DNA from: Pythium myriotylum
Lineage: Eukaryota; Oomycota; Peronosporomycetes; Pythiales; Pythiaceae
Length of the DNA: 64,000 nucleotides
Assembly: GCA_023091665.1 (NCBI GenBank)
Contig: JALJCQ010000016.1
Location: forward strand, 186,001 to 250,000
Direction of reading: 5' to 3'
Below are positions 14,480-25,126 of this stretch, in pieces. The notes below the pieces were generated by a model that ran no database searches, had not been told where the DNA came from, and saw only the letters and a list, made by a program, of their open reading frames with translations. The position numbers and the translations under genes were made by a program. Position 1 is the first letter of the stretch. Each line of letters opens with the position of its first letter.

Positions 14480-15730
14480 ATGGCCCCTTCCAACTCGACT
14501 GGCTCCGTGAGCAGGCTACCGCCGTTCGAGCTCGAGCGCTTCTTCGCGCAGTATGAGTTCACGGCTCCCTACAGTGCAGTGAGTGCTCTAAAGACCCATG
14601 GCACCTGAATCGATTCGACTAATCTGTCTCGTTTGTGCATTTGACTCCAGTGCTCGTCAGATATGCAGGCGCTCACCATGAGTGAGCTCATTGCCATGGC
14701 CGACGAGGAGTGCCGTCAGCTCTGGGACAATCTGCTCCTTCGATACACGGAAACATTGGGACTGCCACTACTCCGCAAAGAAATCGTTAAACAACATTAC
14801 CCGATGCTGAACTTGGACAATGTCAACGTCCTGTGCCCACAGGAGGGCATTTTCCTCAGCATGAACTCACTCCTCGCCCCAGATGACCACGTGATTGCCG
14901 TTGGCCCCGCCTACCAGAGCTTAACTGCGGTCGCTGAATCGATCGGGTGTGAGCTGTCACTGTGGAATTGCAAGCCGGAGCCTGGGAACGCGAAAATGCC
15001 TCTGGTCTTCGACGTGTCCGATTTAGATGAGCTCGTCCGACCAAACACGAAGCTGTTGGTGGTGAATTTCCCACACAACCCTACGGGTTTCTTGCCCACC
15101 CAAGCCGAGTGGACTCGCATCCTTGAATTTGCGCGGAAGCACAACCTTTTCTTATTTTCCGATGAGATGTACCACGGACTCGAGCACGATCCTACCCATC
15201 AACTCCCAGCGGCATGCACAGTTTATGAAAAGGGAATATCGCTCTGTGGTATGAGCAAGACATACGGCATGCCTGGGGCACGAATCGGGTGGATCGCGAG
15301 CCGAGACGAAGCGTTTCTGAAGACGTTTGCTACTCTCAAGGACTATACGACGATCTGCAACTCAGCCCCAAGCGAGATACTGGCCCTAATTGCTCTACGT
15401 AATCGGCGCTCGATCGTTGCTCGCAGTGTGGCTATCATTCAAAAGAACAAGGAAGCTGTACAAAAGTTTATGGACGCTCATTCCGATGTGTTCGCGTACG
15501 AGGCGCCACTTGCCGGACCGATTGCGTTTCCAAAGCTGATTGGAGAAGGACGAACGAATGCTAGCCAGTATGCACAACACTTGGTGGACAGATTTGGGAT
15601 TCTTATTCTCCCTGGCGACAAGTACGGTGGAAAGCAAGCCTACAATGACCGTTTCCGCATCTCGCTGGGACGCTCCAATATTCCAGAGATTTTGGCGTTG
15701 TGGGAGAAAGATTTCCAGTCGACCGCGTAA
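14480..15730 (+). CDS. PLP-dependent class I/II aminotransferase
   Basis: Two exons, 14480-14578 and 14651-15730, joined in phase 0 across a 72-nt GTGAGT..CCAG intron give 392 residues. The fold-type-I aminotransferase signature is intact: NPTG at about 176-179, the Asp of FSDEMY at 204, the PLP lysine in SKT at 236 followed by PGARIGW, and a late FRISLGR that would bind the substrate carboxylate. The length is normal for the family. The protein has no organelle presequence and is probably cytosolic. The N-terminal exon (FELERFFAQYEF) resembles the small aspartate-aminotransferase-like and ACC-synthase-like enzymes rather than canonical AAT. Amino-donor specificity cannot be read from the sequence. 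It shares its promoter region with the divergent giant gene. Confidence 0.9.
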
Positions 15731-15942
15731 GCCTTGTAGGTCACAGCAGAAATCAAAAGGATGAATAAGCGTGGAATGCAGAGGTAAATCGTGTTGAGTG
15801 TCATGGAGCAGCGACTTCAACACGGTTGCCATGTTGTGTGTTTCCCGTAATCTTGCTTCTGATTGGTAGGAATGGATCTGCTTTCCCATACAATTGGCCA
15901 AATCTCGTGAACTGCCTTCACGTCGAAATTGTCATCCAAACG

Positions 15943-18197
15943 ATGACGATGGAGCATGAGGCCGACGATCTTGACGTCCAACGTTTGGACGCAGTATTGG
16001 CGGTGACGCTGCTTTTTGCCGTCGTGATCCTGCCACCACAGCTCGGCGTACGCATGATGTACACCCTCTGCTGGCTGCTCTTCACAGCACTTGCGCTGAT
16101 CTCCGGATCTCCAGCCGCTCGTGGTATTGCTACCTCGATGGGTATTACAGTTATGGTCGGTTGGTACGCGCTGCGTGTGTACGATCGTAGCGCCTTCACT
16201 GCAGTGCTCCATGGTTGGTTGGGTCTCTGGGCTACGTCCCCGGTAGTTGGTTTTGTGGCTCGTATCGGCGACTTCCTCGTGCATTTGCTACTCCCGATGT
16301 TCCTCATCTCGTGCTTTCTACCACTGGTCCGCGTGTGGATGAGCGTTCCTGCACTACTGTGCGAAGTGCGCTATCGAATTGCATGTGCCTATGCTGTTTC
16401 TAACATGCATTTGCTGCGGTAGATCGTCTCGGTTGTGGGTGCATGCCGTGGTTGGTGGGGGAGTCTTCCCCAAGGGCGACCATATTTTCCGATTCAGCCC
16501 GCCACGTTCACAACATTTTTGGAATGCAGCGTATCGCATTGAATTATTGCTGAACTTCTGCGTTCCGCTGTTCTGTGTGTTGGCGCATCAGGTAGGGATC
16601 GCTCCAAATGCGACAATCTCAGCCTACAATATCTGACTCAAGTTGATTCCAGCGCTCATTTTGGGTGTACGCCGTCACCGCGCTTGGTGGTGTCGTCCTC
16701 GTCGTTCTGCATCTTATCCGCTCCTACTCCTTGAGAAAATTGCGATATAACGCCAAAGTGATCATGTCCAGACTCCTCGCAGGCGGTGGTCTACATATCT
16801 CAACAGTAAGAATTGACTGAAACTATTCCCCAACCTGCGAATCCAACTGACCTTCGTTGTAGGACTTCATTGTGAGAGATGATGCAATCTGGCTCGACTG
16901 GATGCGTGATGGCCTCGTCGCCATCGGGGAAACCTATGTTGGTGGGCTGTGGGAGGCTGCCTCAGGCCGAACTTTGGATGAAGTGGTGACAGCACTCATG
17001 ACTATCCCTATGGAAGCCAGACAAGAAATGTATCGTTCGTGGTCTGCGAGACTTGTTGCACTGGCTGCGCGATTATTCAATTACCCACCATCGTCCCGCG
17101 GTCTTGTCGTGGGTTCTGCGGCGGAACAGTTCGACTTATCCCCCCAGTTTCGTCGTCAGTACATGGATACGTACCTTCATAATGGCTTTGGTATGTGGGT
17201 GAATGACGCAAGATCTCTCGAAGAAGCTATGAGCAACAAGCACGAGCATATTTTAGAGAGGCTAGACTTGCTGGTGAGTATCTGTCTCCATTTTATCAAT
17301 TTTACAGCTCTCAGATAAATTGCTGACACATGGCCGCTCTAGGAGGGAGAACAAGTGCTCGATTTGAGTCTTGGCTCGATGGGAGGAGTCGGTGTATATC
17401 TAGCAGAGCAGCGTTCCCAAGTCAATGTTGTGAGTATCCTGACTTCCGCAGCAGAACGTGTTCACGGAACTCGTTTCGCGAGCGAAAGAGGTGTCTCTGA
17501 TAGAGTGGAGTTCATCGTCGCCGACACTCCGGATAAGGTGAGGATCTTTGCTATTATCCAGCGAGTGTTTTCGCGTATGAGCCTAACGTTAAATGTGTAG
17601 CTTCTTACCGTTCTCAGCTCGATTAGCGCGTCACGCTTCGAGAAGATCGTGGCTAGCGGTGCCGTCGAAACTTTAAACCCTAGTCAGCTGCCGCGCTTGT
17701 TTCGAACTCTGAGGAGGATTCAAGCGCCAGGAGGACAAATACTGTTTGATTTTGTGGCTTGCTCAGCCTCACGATCGACAACTCATGTGTGGAACAACCA
17801 GTACATCAACGGGGCCTTTGCTGCTCATGCGTTGACCCTTAATCGAGTTCGCGATCTCCTCGACCTGAGTGGATTCACGGTTCATGAAATTGCCAGCTAC
17901 AGCGAGCATTTTGAGCGCACATTTGTCGAGTGGCATCGTCAGTTTCAGAGACAGTGGTGCAACGACAACGAACTACGTTCACGAGCCGTCAGTGACGGGC
18001 CAGGACGACGCCCGAGAACACCATCGGCGAACGCAAACTCAGCTTCAGAAAATGCCACTGGCGAAAACCAACCTCGTCAACCGCTGCGACCGTCGTTGCC
18101 GGAATCATTTCGGCGCACCTGGGAGTTCTATCTTCTTCATTCGGCCGCCTGTTATCGCGCAAGGGTTCTCCAGGTGTATCAACTTCGAGCAGGATAG
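15943..18197 (+). CDS. Cyclopropane-fatty-acid-synthase-like protein with N-terminal membrane domain
   Basis: I resolve six exons: 15943-16358, 16423-16591, 16653-16805, 16863-17273, 17343-17537 and 17601-18197. All introns are 57-69 nt and in phase, giving 646 residues. The first ~245 residues hold several hydrophobic segments likely to span a membrane. From exon 4 the sequence follows the CFA/mycolic-acid cyclopropane synthase family: the 'dGLvaiGEtYv.GlWe' region, a SAM-fold segment, and a C-terminal FRRTWEFYLLHSAACYRAR like the 'yLl.CagaFRar' end of CFA synthases. The SAM-binding loop is poor: VLDLSLGSMGG near residue 388 instead of a DxGxGxG pattern, and DTPDK where DYRD is usual. It may be a divergent or non-methylating member. 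An earlier in-frame ATG at 15826 is possible. Confidence 0.8.
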
Positions 18198-18311
18198 CTC
18201 GAAGAGTTGTACCACGTCGCAGACACATAATGTAAATTTTATGTTGCTGAAGAGAGCGTGGTGTTGCCACACTGAGTTCGTTATGTTGCTGCAACTGAGT
18301 GCATTGGCCGA

Positions 18312-19690
18312 ATGGAAGCGGGGGACGCATTCGAGAGTATGAGCTCAGCAAAGGTGTGGGAGAAGCACGTTGACGACGCCACCCAGACGCCGTACTACTA
18401 CAATCCAACCACTGGCGAGTCGTCGTGGGAGGTGCCTGAAGGTTTCGTGGAGGACGACCCGGTCGTGCGCGACGCCACCACGGTCGCGAGCGACGAAGAG
18501 AAGGGGGGCACAGCGTCGAGTGAGCCATCCAAGCCGCCGCGCTGGCGGCGTTACGTCGACAAAAGCAGCGGGAAGCCGTATTACTTTGACGAAGTGAACG
18601 ATGTTACTCAATGGGACGAACCAGACGGCGAAATAGAAGACGCATCAGGTGCGGTCGATTCCAAAGGGGGTCAGGAGATCAGCGGTGGTTGACACAGTCT
18701 GCCTGCAGACTCTGAGAGCGAAGAAGGAGACGAAGACAAGGGCCATAACAAGTCTGCAGGTGAAGCACAGCACGAAGTGGATGAGCCTGGTGATGGGGAC
18801 GAAGAGAGTAGCGACAAGAATGGGCGAGGCGGAACTGCCGTGACAACGGCGACGCACAACTGGGTGAAGCATATCGACAAGGCAACGGGGAAACCATACT
18901 ACCACGACACGATTTCAAATGTGACACAATGGGAAACTCCTGAGCATTACACCGAAGCGAGTCAACCTGCAGTCGTGTCGGCAGAATACCTTGAGTATCT
19001 CAACCGATCTCGAGCTGAGAAGCTAGTCCGAGCTACCCAGCAAGTCCTCGACCCAGAAGGGAATCTTTCGCGACTAAATGCACTGCTCAACAGAATCGAT
19101 GATGCGGGAGGACCTACAGAAGAGTCTGGTGTATCAGAGGAGACAGTGCAAAGCTTGAAGGAGAGAGCTCGAGCTGAGTGGCAGCAACATGTTGATCCGC
19201 ATACAAAACGTTTCTATTATCACAACGTGGTGACGGGAGAAACTCAATGGCAAAAGCCTGACGCGCCTATAGTATCTGCAGTAAGATGTGTGTCATTGTC
19301 TCGTAATCAGCTAACCGTCTCTCACGTTTGTTTTTTCTGTAGCTCGCTGACTGGATCCCTCCAGAAAGCCCAGATACCGCGACACAGAAAGTCTTTGAGC
19401 CCACCGTGTCCGGGGAACACTATGCTGCCACAGCCAAATTCAACCGTGTTTCTGGCCGTTTCGAGAAGCTTGGAGGCGAAGAGTATTTCCAAGCTTTGGG
19501 TATAGCCGCTGACCGTGAAGGGCGGCAGATGTCGCACTTTTTCGATATCCAGCAACTCGAAAAGAACCGCGAAGAAGCAAAACGCATCAAAGAAGAGCTC
19601 AAACGCAGAAACATTGACTGGAAAAAGGTTGCCGCCGAGAAGAAAGCGAAGAAGCAAAAACGTCAAAATGAGTGGATCTACCAGGACTAA
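18312..19690 (+). CDS. Four-WW-domain protein with basic coiled C-terminus
   Basis: Exons 18312-18648, 18709-19280 and 19343-19690 give 418 residues. Four WW domains are visible, each with the two Trp (or Trp..Trp/Pro) anchors: VWEKHVDD..SSWEVP, RWRRYVDK..TQWDEP, NWVKHIDK..TQWETP and EWQQHVDP..TQWQKP. Between the second and third lies an acidic linker (DSESEEGDEDKG). The last ~115 residues contain RQMSHFFDI and a Lys/Glu-rich helix ending in NEWIYQD, a tail seen in conserved eukaryotic WW proteins linked to splicing. WW domains bind proline-rich ligands; a nuclear RNA-processing role is inferred. The first intron is 60 nt, a multiple of three, and removes an in-frame TGA at 18690. The second start at 18339 (MSSAKVW) is also possible. 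Confidence 0.9.
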
Positions 19691-19769
19691 GAAGACAAGC
19701 TGCGAGTTTGGTGTAGTTTCCCGGCCTCTAACCTTAAAAGATGCTTGACTGCACCGTTGGGAGCCCACA

Positions 19770-20821
19770 TCACTCAACGATGTACTCCTCTTCTTCGTCA
19801 TCGTCGCCATCATCATCGCGGAACGAAGGCGCAGTGGCCGCGTGATGTGCCCGAAGCTGCGAGTTGCTTGTTTTTCTGCACAGCCAAGAGCAACAGCAAG
19901 TCAGCAAGGTGAGCATGCAACACTCGGACACTCTATCGACCCACTGTCGCGCGATGAGTAGCTCCATCTCAACATCTCGCTCAAGACTGTCGAATGTGAG
20001 CTTCTGGGGACATCCTGTGCTCATTACAAGTGCGTCCTTAATGCCAAATATCATCCTCGGATTGAGCTAGATCATACCGGCAACAGGACACTTCTTGTTT
20101 CGCTGAAGATGGGCACGAATACCCTGTTCAGAATACGTGTGGCCACATGCACGACTAGCAACGGTTTAATCGGATCGATGGTGAGAAAACAGCCATCGCG
20201 CCCAATACGTACTTTCTCAGCGGCTTATCGATTTCCAACTGCGTCACAGGACAAACAGTGCTTCGGGTGCTTTCGCTTTCCTGGAAGACAACATCCTCGT
20301 CCGCATCTTCCTCCAGTTCGATCTGACGCACAGCAATTGTGAGCACCTTGGCACGCCCAGTTTGACCGAGAGTCTAGCACATACTCCTGCTTGTTCACAA
20401 AAGCGCTTGTATCGGTCGTGCTTGGTAGGATTCACCTTCGGCTTTGCCTTGCTGGCCTTGACAAGCTTGTCGAAGTCTTTGGGATCCTAATGCGAAGAGT
20501 CAGTGCGTCCTGTGTCGGATGAGTTGAAAGCAAACGCACCACTTTGCCGCTTTCGATAGCCGCCTCCATTTTTTCGAGCTGTGTCTTGTACGCCTGCAGC
20601 TGCGCGTCCAACACGATGAACTCCTTGGTTGTCGTTTCGAGTAGTGCCATGTGGTCTTGGTCAGCGTAGTCCTTGAGCATGGCAGCGTTGGTCGAGAGCG
20701 ACTCGACGCTCTGCAGCGCGTACTTGAGGATCTCGTAGTTCTGTTTCTTGGCCGTGTAGAGCGCCATCTTCAGCGCTGTGGGCATCGCCCGCTGGATGTT
20801 CGCTTCGAGCTCGGCGTCCAT
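19770..20821 (-). CDS. NSE2: NSE2/MMS21-type SUMO E3 ligase of the SMC5/6 complex
   Basis: Six exons on the minus strand (20821-20540, 20486-20385, 20322-20213, 20154-20078, 20014-19945, 19875-19770) join in frame to 248 residues, a normal NSE2 length. The N-terminal half is helical, as expected for the SMC5-binding arm. The SP-RING is complete only after splicing: CPVTQLEIDKPLRN at 152-165, C168-x-H170, then KKCPVAGC with Cys187 and Cys192, followed by PQKLTFDSL. The protein ends in a very acidic tail (DDDGDDDEEEE). NSE2 sumoylates SMC5/6 and repair substrates in the nucleus. The first donor could be three bases upstream. An upstream in-frame ATG at 20881 would add 20 residues, but the start at 20821 (MDAELEANIQRAM) fits better. 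It is divergent from CSN7, with about 150 bp shared. Confidence 0.9.
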
Positions 20822-20974
20822 GTTGCAGAGTTTCCCAATGCGGGGAGCTGTTGGCGCCAAAATGCATTTGCATTCTTCCATTGGTTAAAATTCAAGCCAA
20901 CAGTTAAGAACCTGATACTGTTGCCATCAACCCAGCCCCCAGATGAGGAACCTGAGAGACCCATTCTATCAAGT
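20822..20974. promoter_or_regulatory. Compact bidirectional promoter NSE2 / CSN7
   Basis: Only 153 bases lie between the two chosen start codons, or 93 if NSE2 starts at 20881. Both promoters and leaders must therefore overlap. No TATA-like element stands out. Confidence 0.45.
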
Positions 20975-22177
20975 ATGACCTTCGACGACGCCGGCGCCTC
21001 GAGTCTCGAGCAGTTCACACTGCTCGCGAAGAACGCGCGCGGCCGCGCATGCGTCGCGCTCATCCAGCAGGCGCTCTCCAACAAGAAGCTCTTCGTCTTC
21101 CGCGAGCTTCTCGACATGCCCAACGTCCAGGGCCTGCGCGGCACCGAGCACGAAGGATACCTGCAGCTGCTTGAAATCTTCAGCTTTGGCAAGTATAGTG
21201 ACTATCTAGGTACGTTATGCGGCGAGATCAAGTATGGTCTGCCGTATTCACGTAGTGCTGGGGCTTGCTTAGCTAAGAAGGACCAGTTGCCGGCACTTAC
21301 GCCGCCCCAGATCCAGAAACTCCGCAAGCTCACGACGCTCTCACTCGCGCAGCAAAACAAGGTAGTTGCTTTTGTCGAGAACTCAAACATGTTTTCGAAC
21401 GGTTGCTTATCTACGGCGCGTATCAGATCGTCCCGTACGACAAGCTCATGAAGGAACTTGATGTGACGTCAATTCGTGATCTTGAAGACGTGCTTATCGA
21501 CACGATCTATGCTGTTAGTACTCTATGACATGCAAGCCATGGGACAGGCAAAGTTTACTCTTCACAATTGATCTGTGGGTAGGGCCTCGTCCATGGCAAG
21601 CTGGATCAAAAGTCCAAGTCGTTGGTCGTGAAGTTTGCAGTCGGGCGAGACACACAGGACGCGGACATCGACCAGATGATCCAGAAGCTCACGAAATGGT
21701 TCGACTTCGAAATACTTGTGATGTGTCCGCCTGCGTATTGACTCGCCACTGGTCCGATTTCACAGGAAGTCCGAATCGGCCAACATTTGCTCCAAGATTG
21801 ACTCGATCCTCAGGTACGATTCCGCCAGCATCTGCAGGAGGGAGACGGTGATCTAATGATTGATGGGGTTCATGGTAGCCACGCTGACGCATTGGCGGAG
21901 AGTGAGAAGGCTCGTGAGGAGCACATTCGCGTCAAGAACCTTCGCACACTGAACGAACGAGGCAAGGCGGGTCTCGGTGCTGGTGGCAGCAACACCGCCG
22001 GTGGCTTCCGTCCTGACGATGTCAGCCTGTCGGACATGCTGAGCGGACCCCGACGAGGGTGCGTCACTACGTGCTGGCTACGCGAGTGGAGTAGGATGGC
22101 TGATGCTTTTGTTGCGGAACAGCGCCATTCCGAAGCGTGTGGGGAGCGGCAACTTGGGCCGCAAGGGTCGTATGTGA
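20975..22177 (+). CDS. CSN7: COP9 signalosome subunit 7 (PCI domain)
   Basis: Seven exons (20975-21209, 21273-21361, 21427-21513, 21583-21717, 21770-21813, 21879-22058, 22123-22177) sum to 825 nt, or 274 residues, close to the ~275 of animal CSN7. Diagnostic stretches follow the PCI winged-helix core of the family in order: LTTLSLAQQNKIVPYDKLM, VTSIRDLEDVLIDTIYA, GLVHGKLDQKSKSLVVKFAVG and IDQMIQKLTKWF. The C-terminus is a helix (AESEKAREEHIRVKN) and a Gly/Arg-rich tail. CSN7 is a scaffold subunit of the complex that removes NEDD8 from cullins. The intron before exon 5 is the least certain (52 nt, acceptor GGAAG). It reads away from NSE2 and toward the helicase, which starts 87 bp after its stop. 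Confidence 0.92.
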
Positions 22178-22264
22178 TTCTGATTCTACTACTTTCTCGT
22201 CGAGTATCAACACCCAATAATCCAATTTTGTTGAGCTCGATCTGCTGTGGGTAATTGAGGGTGT

Positions 22265-24490
22265 TTGGCTCCTTCCACCCGGACAGGAGCTTTGACCATT
22301 CGAAGGCCAGACGTCAACACCATGCATCGGCACCACGGCGGGGGCCCGAAGAAGCCCTTTAGCGGCTCCAAGAAGCCTTTTCACGCACAGAAGAAGCACC
22401 ATGGACTGAGCAAGCAGTTTCACGCGAAGAGCCCATCTCACGGCGTCAAGAACGGCCCTTCTCGACCATTCAGCAAACCAAACCAACTGACCAGCAGCAA
22501 GCCCGCCGACTACACGCCGCCAAAGCGAGCACTCTCTGAGATCGAGCGCACGCGCCAGAAGCTCCCTATCTATGGACATCGCGATCGTATTCTGTGGACA
22601 TTGGAGAGCAATCGAGTCGTGATCTTGGTTGGCGAGACGGGCAGCGGCAAAACGACGCAGATTCCCCAGTACATCTTCGAGCAGGACCCTCGCGCCTGCG
22701 TGGCAATCACCCAGCCTCGCCGAGTTGCAGCCATTACGGTTGCTCAGCGTGTGTGCCAGGAGGTTGGACGTGACGCGATTGGTGAGACGGTTGGTTACTC
22801 GGTTCGATTTGACGACATGTCCTCAAAAGATACGCGGCTACGTTTCATGACCGACGGTATGCTTGTGCGAGAGGCTCTGTTGAGCCCGTCGCTGGACCGT
22901 TACTCGGTGATTGTGCTTGACGAGGCTCACGAGCGGACGCTGCAAACTGATATCCTTTTCGGCGTCGTCAAGCGTGCACTGCGCACCCGCAAGGATTTGA
23001 AAGTTGTGGTGATGTCAGCCACCCTTGACGTAACACTATTTCGGACATTCTTTGAAGAGAGCAAACCGGCAGTGATCCAGATTCCAGGAAGGCAGTTCCA
23101 CGTGGATGTGTTCTACACGGCCAAGACGCAACCTGACTATTTGGATGCAGCACTCATAACCGTCCTGCAGATCCACATTGACGAGAAAGAAACCAATGGC
23201 AGCATACTCGTGTTCTTAACAGGCCAAGAAGACATTGAAACATTGGAGACGTTGTTAGAAGACTATGCACGCTCCCTTCCACCTGAATCGCTCAAGCTCG
23301 AAGTGTGCCCAATCTTTGCAGCGATGCCTCGCGAGCAGCAGATGAAAGTGTTCGAGCCAGCGCTTCCGGGTGTGCGCAAAGTAATTCTCGCCACGAATAT
23401 TGCTGAGACCTCCATTACTATCAACGGCATCCGCTATGTCGTGGACACGGGATTAGTGAAGCAACGATCTTTCGTAGCACAGAGTGGCATGGAGATGTTA
23501 CTCACTGAGCCCGTTTCTAAGGCTCAAGCCTGGCAAAGGACGGGACGCGCTGGCCGAGAAGCTCCTGGCGTGTGCTACCGCCTCTTCCCTGAAGACACAT
23601 TCGAGCAACTCCCTGAACGGGCCGTTGCTGACATTCAACGAGTGAGTCTTGAGGTCGTCGTGCTGCAGTTAAAGTGCATGGGTATCGAAGACATCCTTGG
23701 GTTCGACTTTATCGAGAAGCCGAAGACCACCTCTCTCATCAAGGCAATGGAGAAGCTTTACGCCCTCGGTGCTTTTGACAAAGAAGGGAAGCTAACTGAG
23801 CGAGGGCGTCAAATGGCGGGCCTGCCTGTCGAGCCTATGTATGCAGTTATGCTGCTGAAGGCATGCGAGCTCGGCTGCGCTGAAGAGGCGTTAAATGTTG
23901 TCTCGATGCTTTCAGTCGAATCCATTTTCTACTCTCCACGCGACAAGAAGGAGCAGGCAGCACAGTCACGTGCCAAGTTCGTCGCGTACGAAGGCGATCA
24001 GATCACGTTGCTCAATATCTTCCACGCGTACACTCAGTGCAATGTGAAGCAGCGCAATAAGTGGTGTCGCGATCATTTCATAAACCAACGTGCAATGACT
24101 CGCGTTGAGAGCGTACGCGCACAACTCTTAGTTTACCTCGAAAAGCTCGGGCTTCCGATCGAGTCACGTTTCCCCGATATTGATCCGCTGAGAAAGAGTA
24201 TCGTTGCGGGTTTCTTCCTGAATACGGCCATGCGATCGCTTGCAGAAGGGGGGAGTGGCGGTGGATCAAAGACTGCCTTCAAGACTATGTGTGGCCGCTC
24301 CGAGGTTGTGAAGGTGCATCCGTCCTCATGCCTATTCATGCGAAATCCCCCGCCCAAATGGGTTGTCTACAACGAACTTGTGTTCACAAGCAAGTATTAT
24401 ATGCGATCGGTGTTGGTGATCGAGAAGGAGTGGCTAGTAGAACTCGCGCCGACGTTCTTCAAGAAACTCACGCCAGTTGCCACACAGTAG
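22265..24490 (+). CDS. DEAH-box RNA helicase, DHX33-like
   Basis: An uninterrupted 741-residue frame. Helicase motifs in order: GETGSGKT (123-130), TQPRR (149-153), DEAH (219-222), SAT (251-253), FLTGQEDIE (318-326), TNIAETSIT (377-385) and QRTGRAGR (424-431). The helicase-associated and OB-type C-terminal regions follow (VHPSS, VVYNELVFTSK, MRSVLVIEKEWL). Segments such as DYLDAALITVLQIH and KCMGIEDILGFDFIEKP resemble human DHX33 more than the Prp2/16/22/43 splicing helicases. The first ~85 residues are Lys/His/Gly-rich and disordered. DHX33 members act in rRNA synthesis and translation; the role here is inferred. Met20 (22322) is an alternative start. Confidence 0.9.
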   Translation: MAPSTRTGALTIRRPDVNTMHRHHGGGPKKPFSGSKKPFHAQKKHHGLSKQFHAKSPSHGVKNGPSRPFSKPNQLTSSKPADYTPPKRALSEIERTRQKLPIYGHRDRILWTLESNRVVILVGETGSGKTTQIPQYIFEQDPRACVAITQPRRVAAITVAQRVCQEVGRDAIGETVGYSVRFDDMSSKDTRLRFMTDGMLVREALLSPSLDRYSVIVLDEAHERTLQTDILFGVVKRALRTRKDLKVVVMSATLDVTLFRTFFEESKPAVIQIPGRQFHVDVFYTAKTQPDYLDAALITVLQIHIDEKETNGSILVFLTGQEDIETLETLLEDYARSLPPESLKLEVCPIFAAMPREQQMKVFEPALPGVRKVILATNIAETSITINGIRYVVDTGLVKQRSFVAQSGMEMLLTEPVSKAQAWQRTGRAGREAPGVCYRLFPEDTFEQLPERAVADIQRVSLEVVVLQLKCMGIEDILGFDFIEKPKTTSLIKAMEKLYALGAFDKEGKLTERGRQMAGLPVEPMYAVMLLKACELGCAEEALNVVSMLSVESIFYSPRDKKEQAAQSRAKFVAYEGDQITLLNIFHAYTQCNVKQRNKWCRDHFINQRAMTRVESVRAQLLVYLEKLGLPIESRFPDIDPLRKSIVAGFFLNTAMRSLAEGGSGGGSKTAFKTMCGRSEVVKVHPSSCLFMRNPPPKWVVYNELVFTSKYYMRSVLVIEKEWLVELAPTFFKKLTPVATQ

Positions 24491-24530
24491 AATTACATTC
24501 GGAGTGCAGAGCCTTCAAATTGTGCATACA

Positions 24531-24563
24531 TACATGTATGGTCCAAGTTGGACCATACATGTA
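24531..24563. repeat. Odd palindrome, 16-bp perfect arms, 1-nt centre
   Basis: Arms 24531-24546 (TACATGTATGGTCCAA) and 24548-24563 are exact reverse complements around a single G. Confidence 0.95.
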
Positions 24564-24581
24564 CGTTGGACTCCAACGTAC
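24561..24581. repeat. Odd palindrome, 10-bp perfect arms, 1-nt centre
   Basis: GTACGTTGGA, C, TCCAACGTAC. It overlaps the last three bases of the preceding palindrome, so the two form a compound structure. Confidence 0.92.
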
Positions 24582-24766
24582 AGTACACGTGAAGGCGCCA
24601 GAGAGAGAAGAGCTTTCAACTGATTACAGTACTCAACAAGATACCTTCGAGACTGGCTGTCCACCTGATAATTAGGCAGATTTTTCGGACCAATTTGTTT
24701 TGTGGTCTTCGCGTACAAGTAGTTGTTCGTTGTCTTCAGGATTTGAATGGTCAGCTCGAAACTATT

Positions 24767-24809
24767 CTGCGGAGATTGTACATAGTGGACCAACTATGTA
24801 TCTCCGCAG
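24767..24809. repeat. Imperfect inverted repeat (CTGCGGAGAT..ACATAGT arms)
   Basis: Left arm 24767-24786 and right arm 24793-24809 pair except for a three-base insertion in the left arm. A 6-nt centre (GGACCA) separates them. Confidence 0.85.
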
Positions 24810-24810
24810 T

Positions 24811-24859
24811 CTTTCGTACTGTCATGAAACCAACTGTTGGTGTCATGACAGTACGAAAG
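24811..24859. repeat. Odd palindrome, 24-bp arms with one mismatch, 1-nt centre
   Basis: Arm 24811-24834 begins CTTTCGTACTGTCATGA. It pairs with 24836-24859 around a single T, with one mismatch in 24 positions. Confidence 0.93.
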
Positions 24860-25126
24860 CAACAATGTCGAATCAGATCGACGAGGATGAGAAGATCACC
24901 CCAGGTACTGTACACATCAACGCGATGACAGCTCATGTCATTACACAAGCTTCGGTGCAAAATGATGGAGCCTTCCAGGTTCTTTTGTCTCTGCTGCATT
25001 CACTGGTAGTGAAGGGCCAGCCCTGCTATACTAAACAAGATCTTCGATCGACTGATGTACGGGGAGCAGGGATTGCCATTCAGCCCACGATAGTTCGAGC
25101 TGCACACCTACCAAGACTGGGGTCTC

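Larger units (their letters stand above)
24491..25126. other. Intergenic region with a cluster of palindromes
   Basis: No credible gene lies between the helicase and the carboxypeptidase. The region is more AT-rich than its surroundings and carries four inverted repeats between 24531 and 24859, listed separately. The last ~100 bases must hold the carboxypeptidase promoter. Confidence 0.6.

Noticed and set aside
18690..18692. In-frame TGA in the WW gene as possible recoding (selenocysteine) or a sequencing error
   Set aside because: A canonical 60-nt intron removes it and leaves a sensible linker, so recoding is not needed.
24531..24859. CRISPR-like or tRNA-like interpretation of the hairpin cluster
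   Set aside because: Arms differ from one another, there are no regular spacers, no cloverleaf can be drawn, and the genome is eukaryotic.
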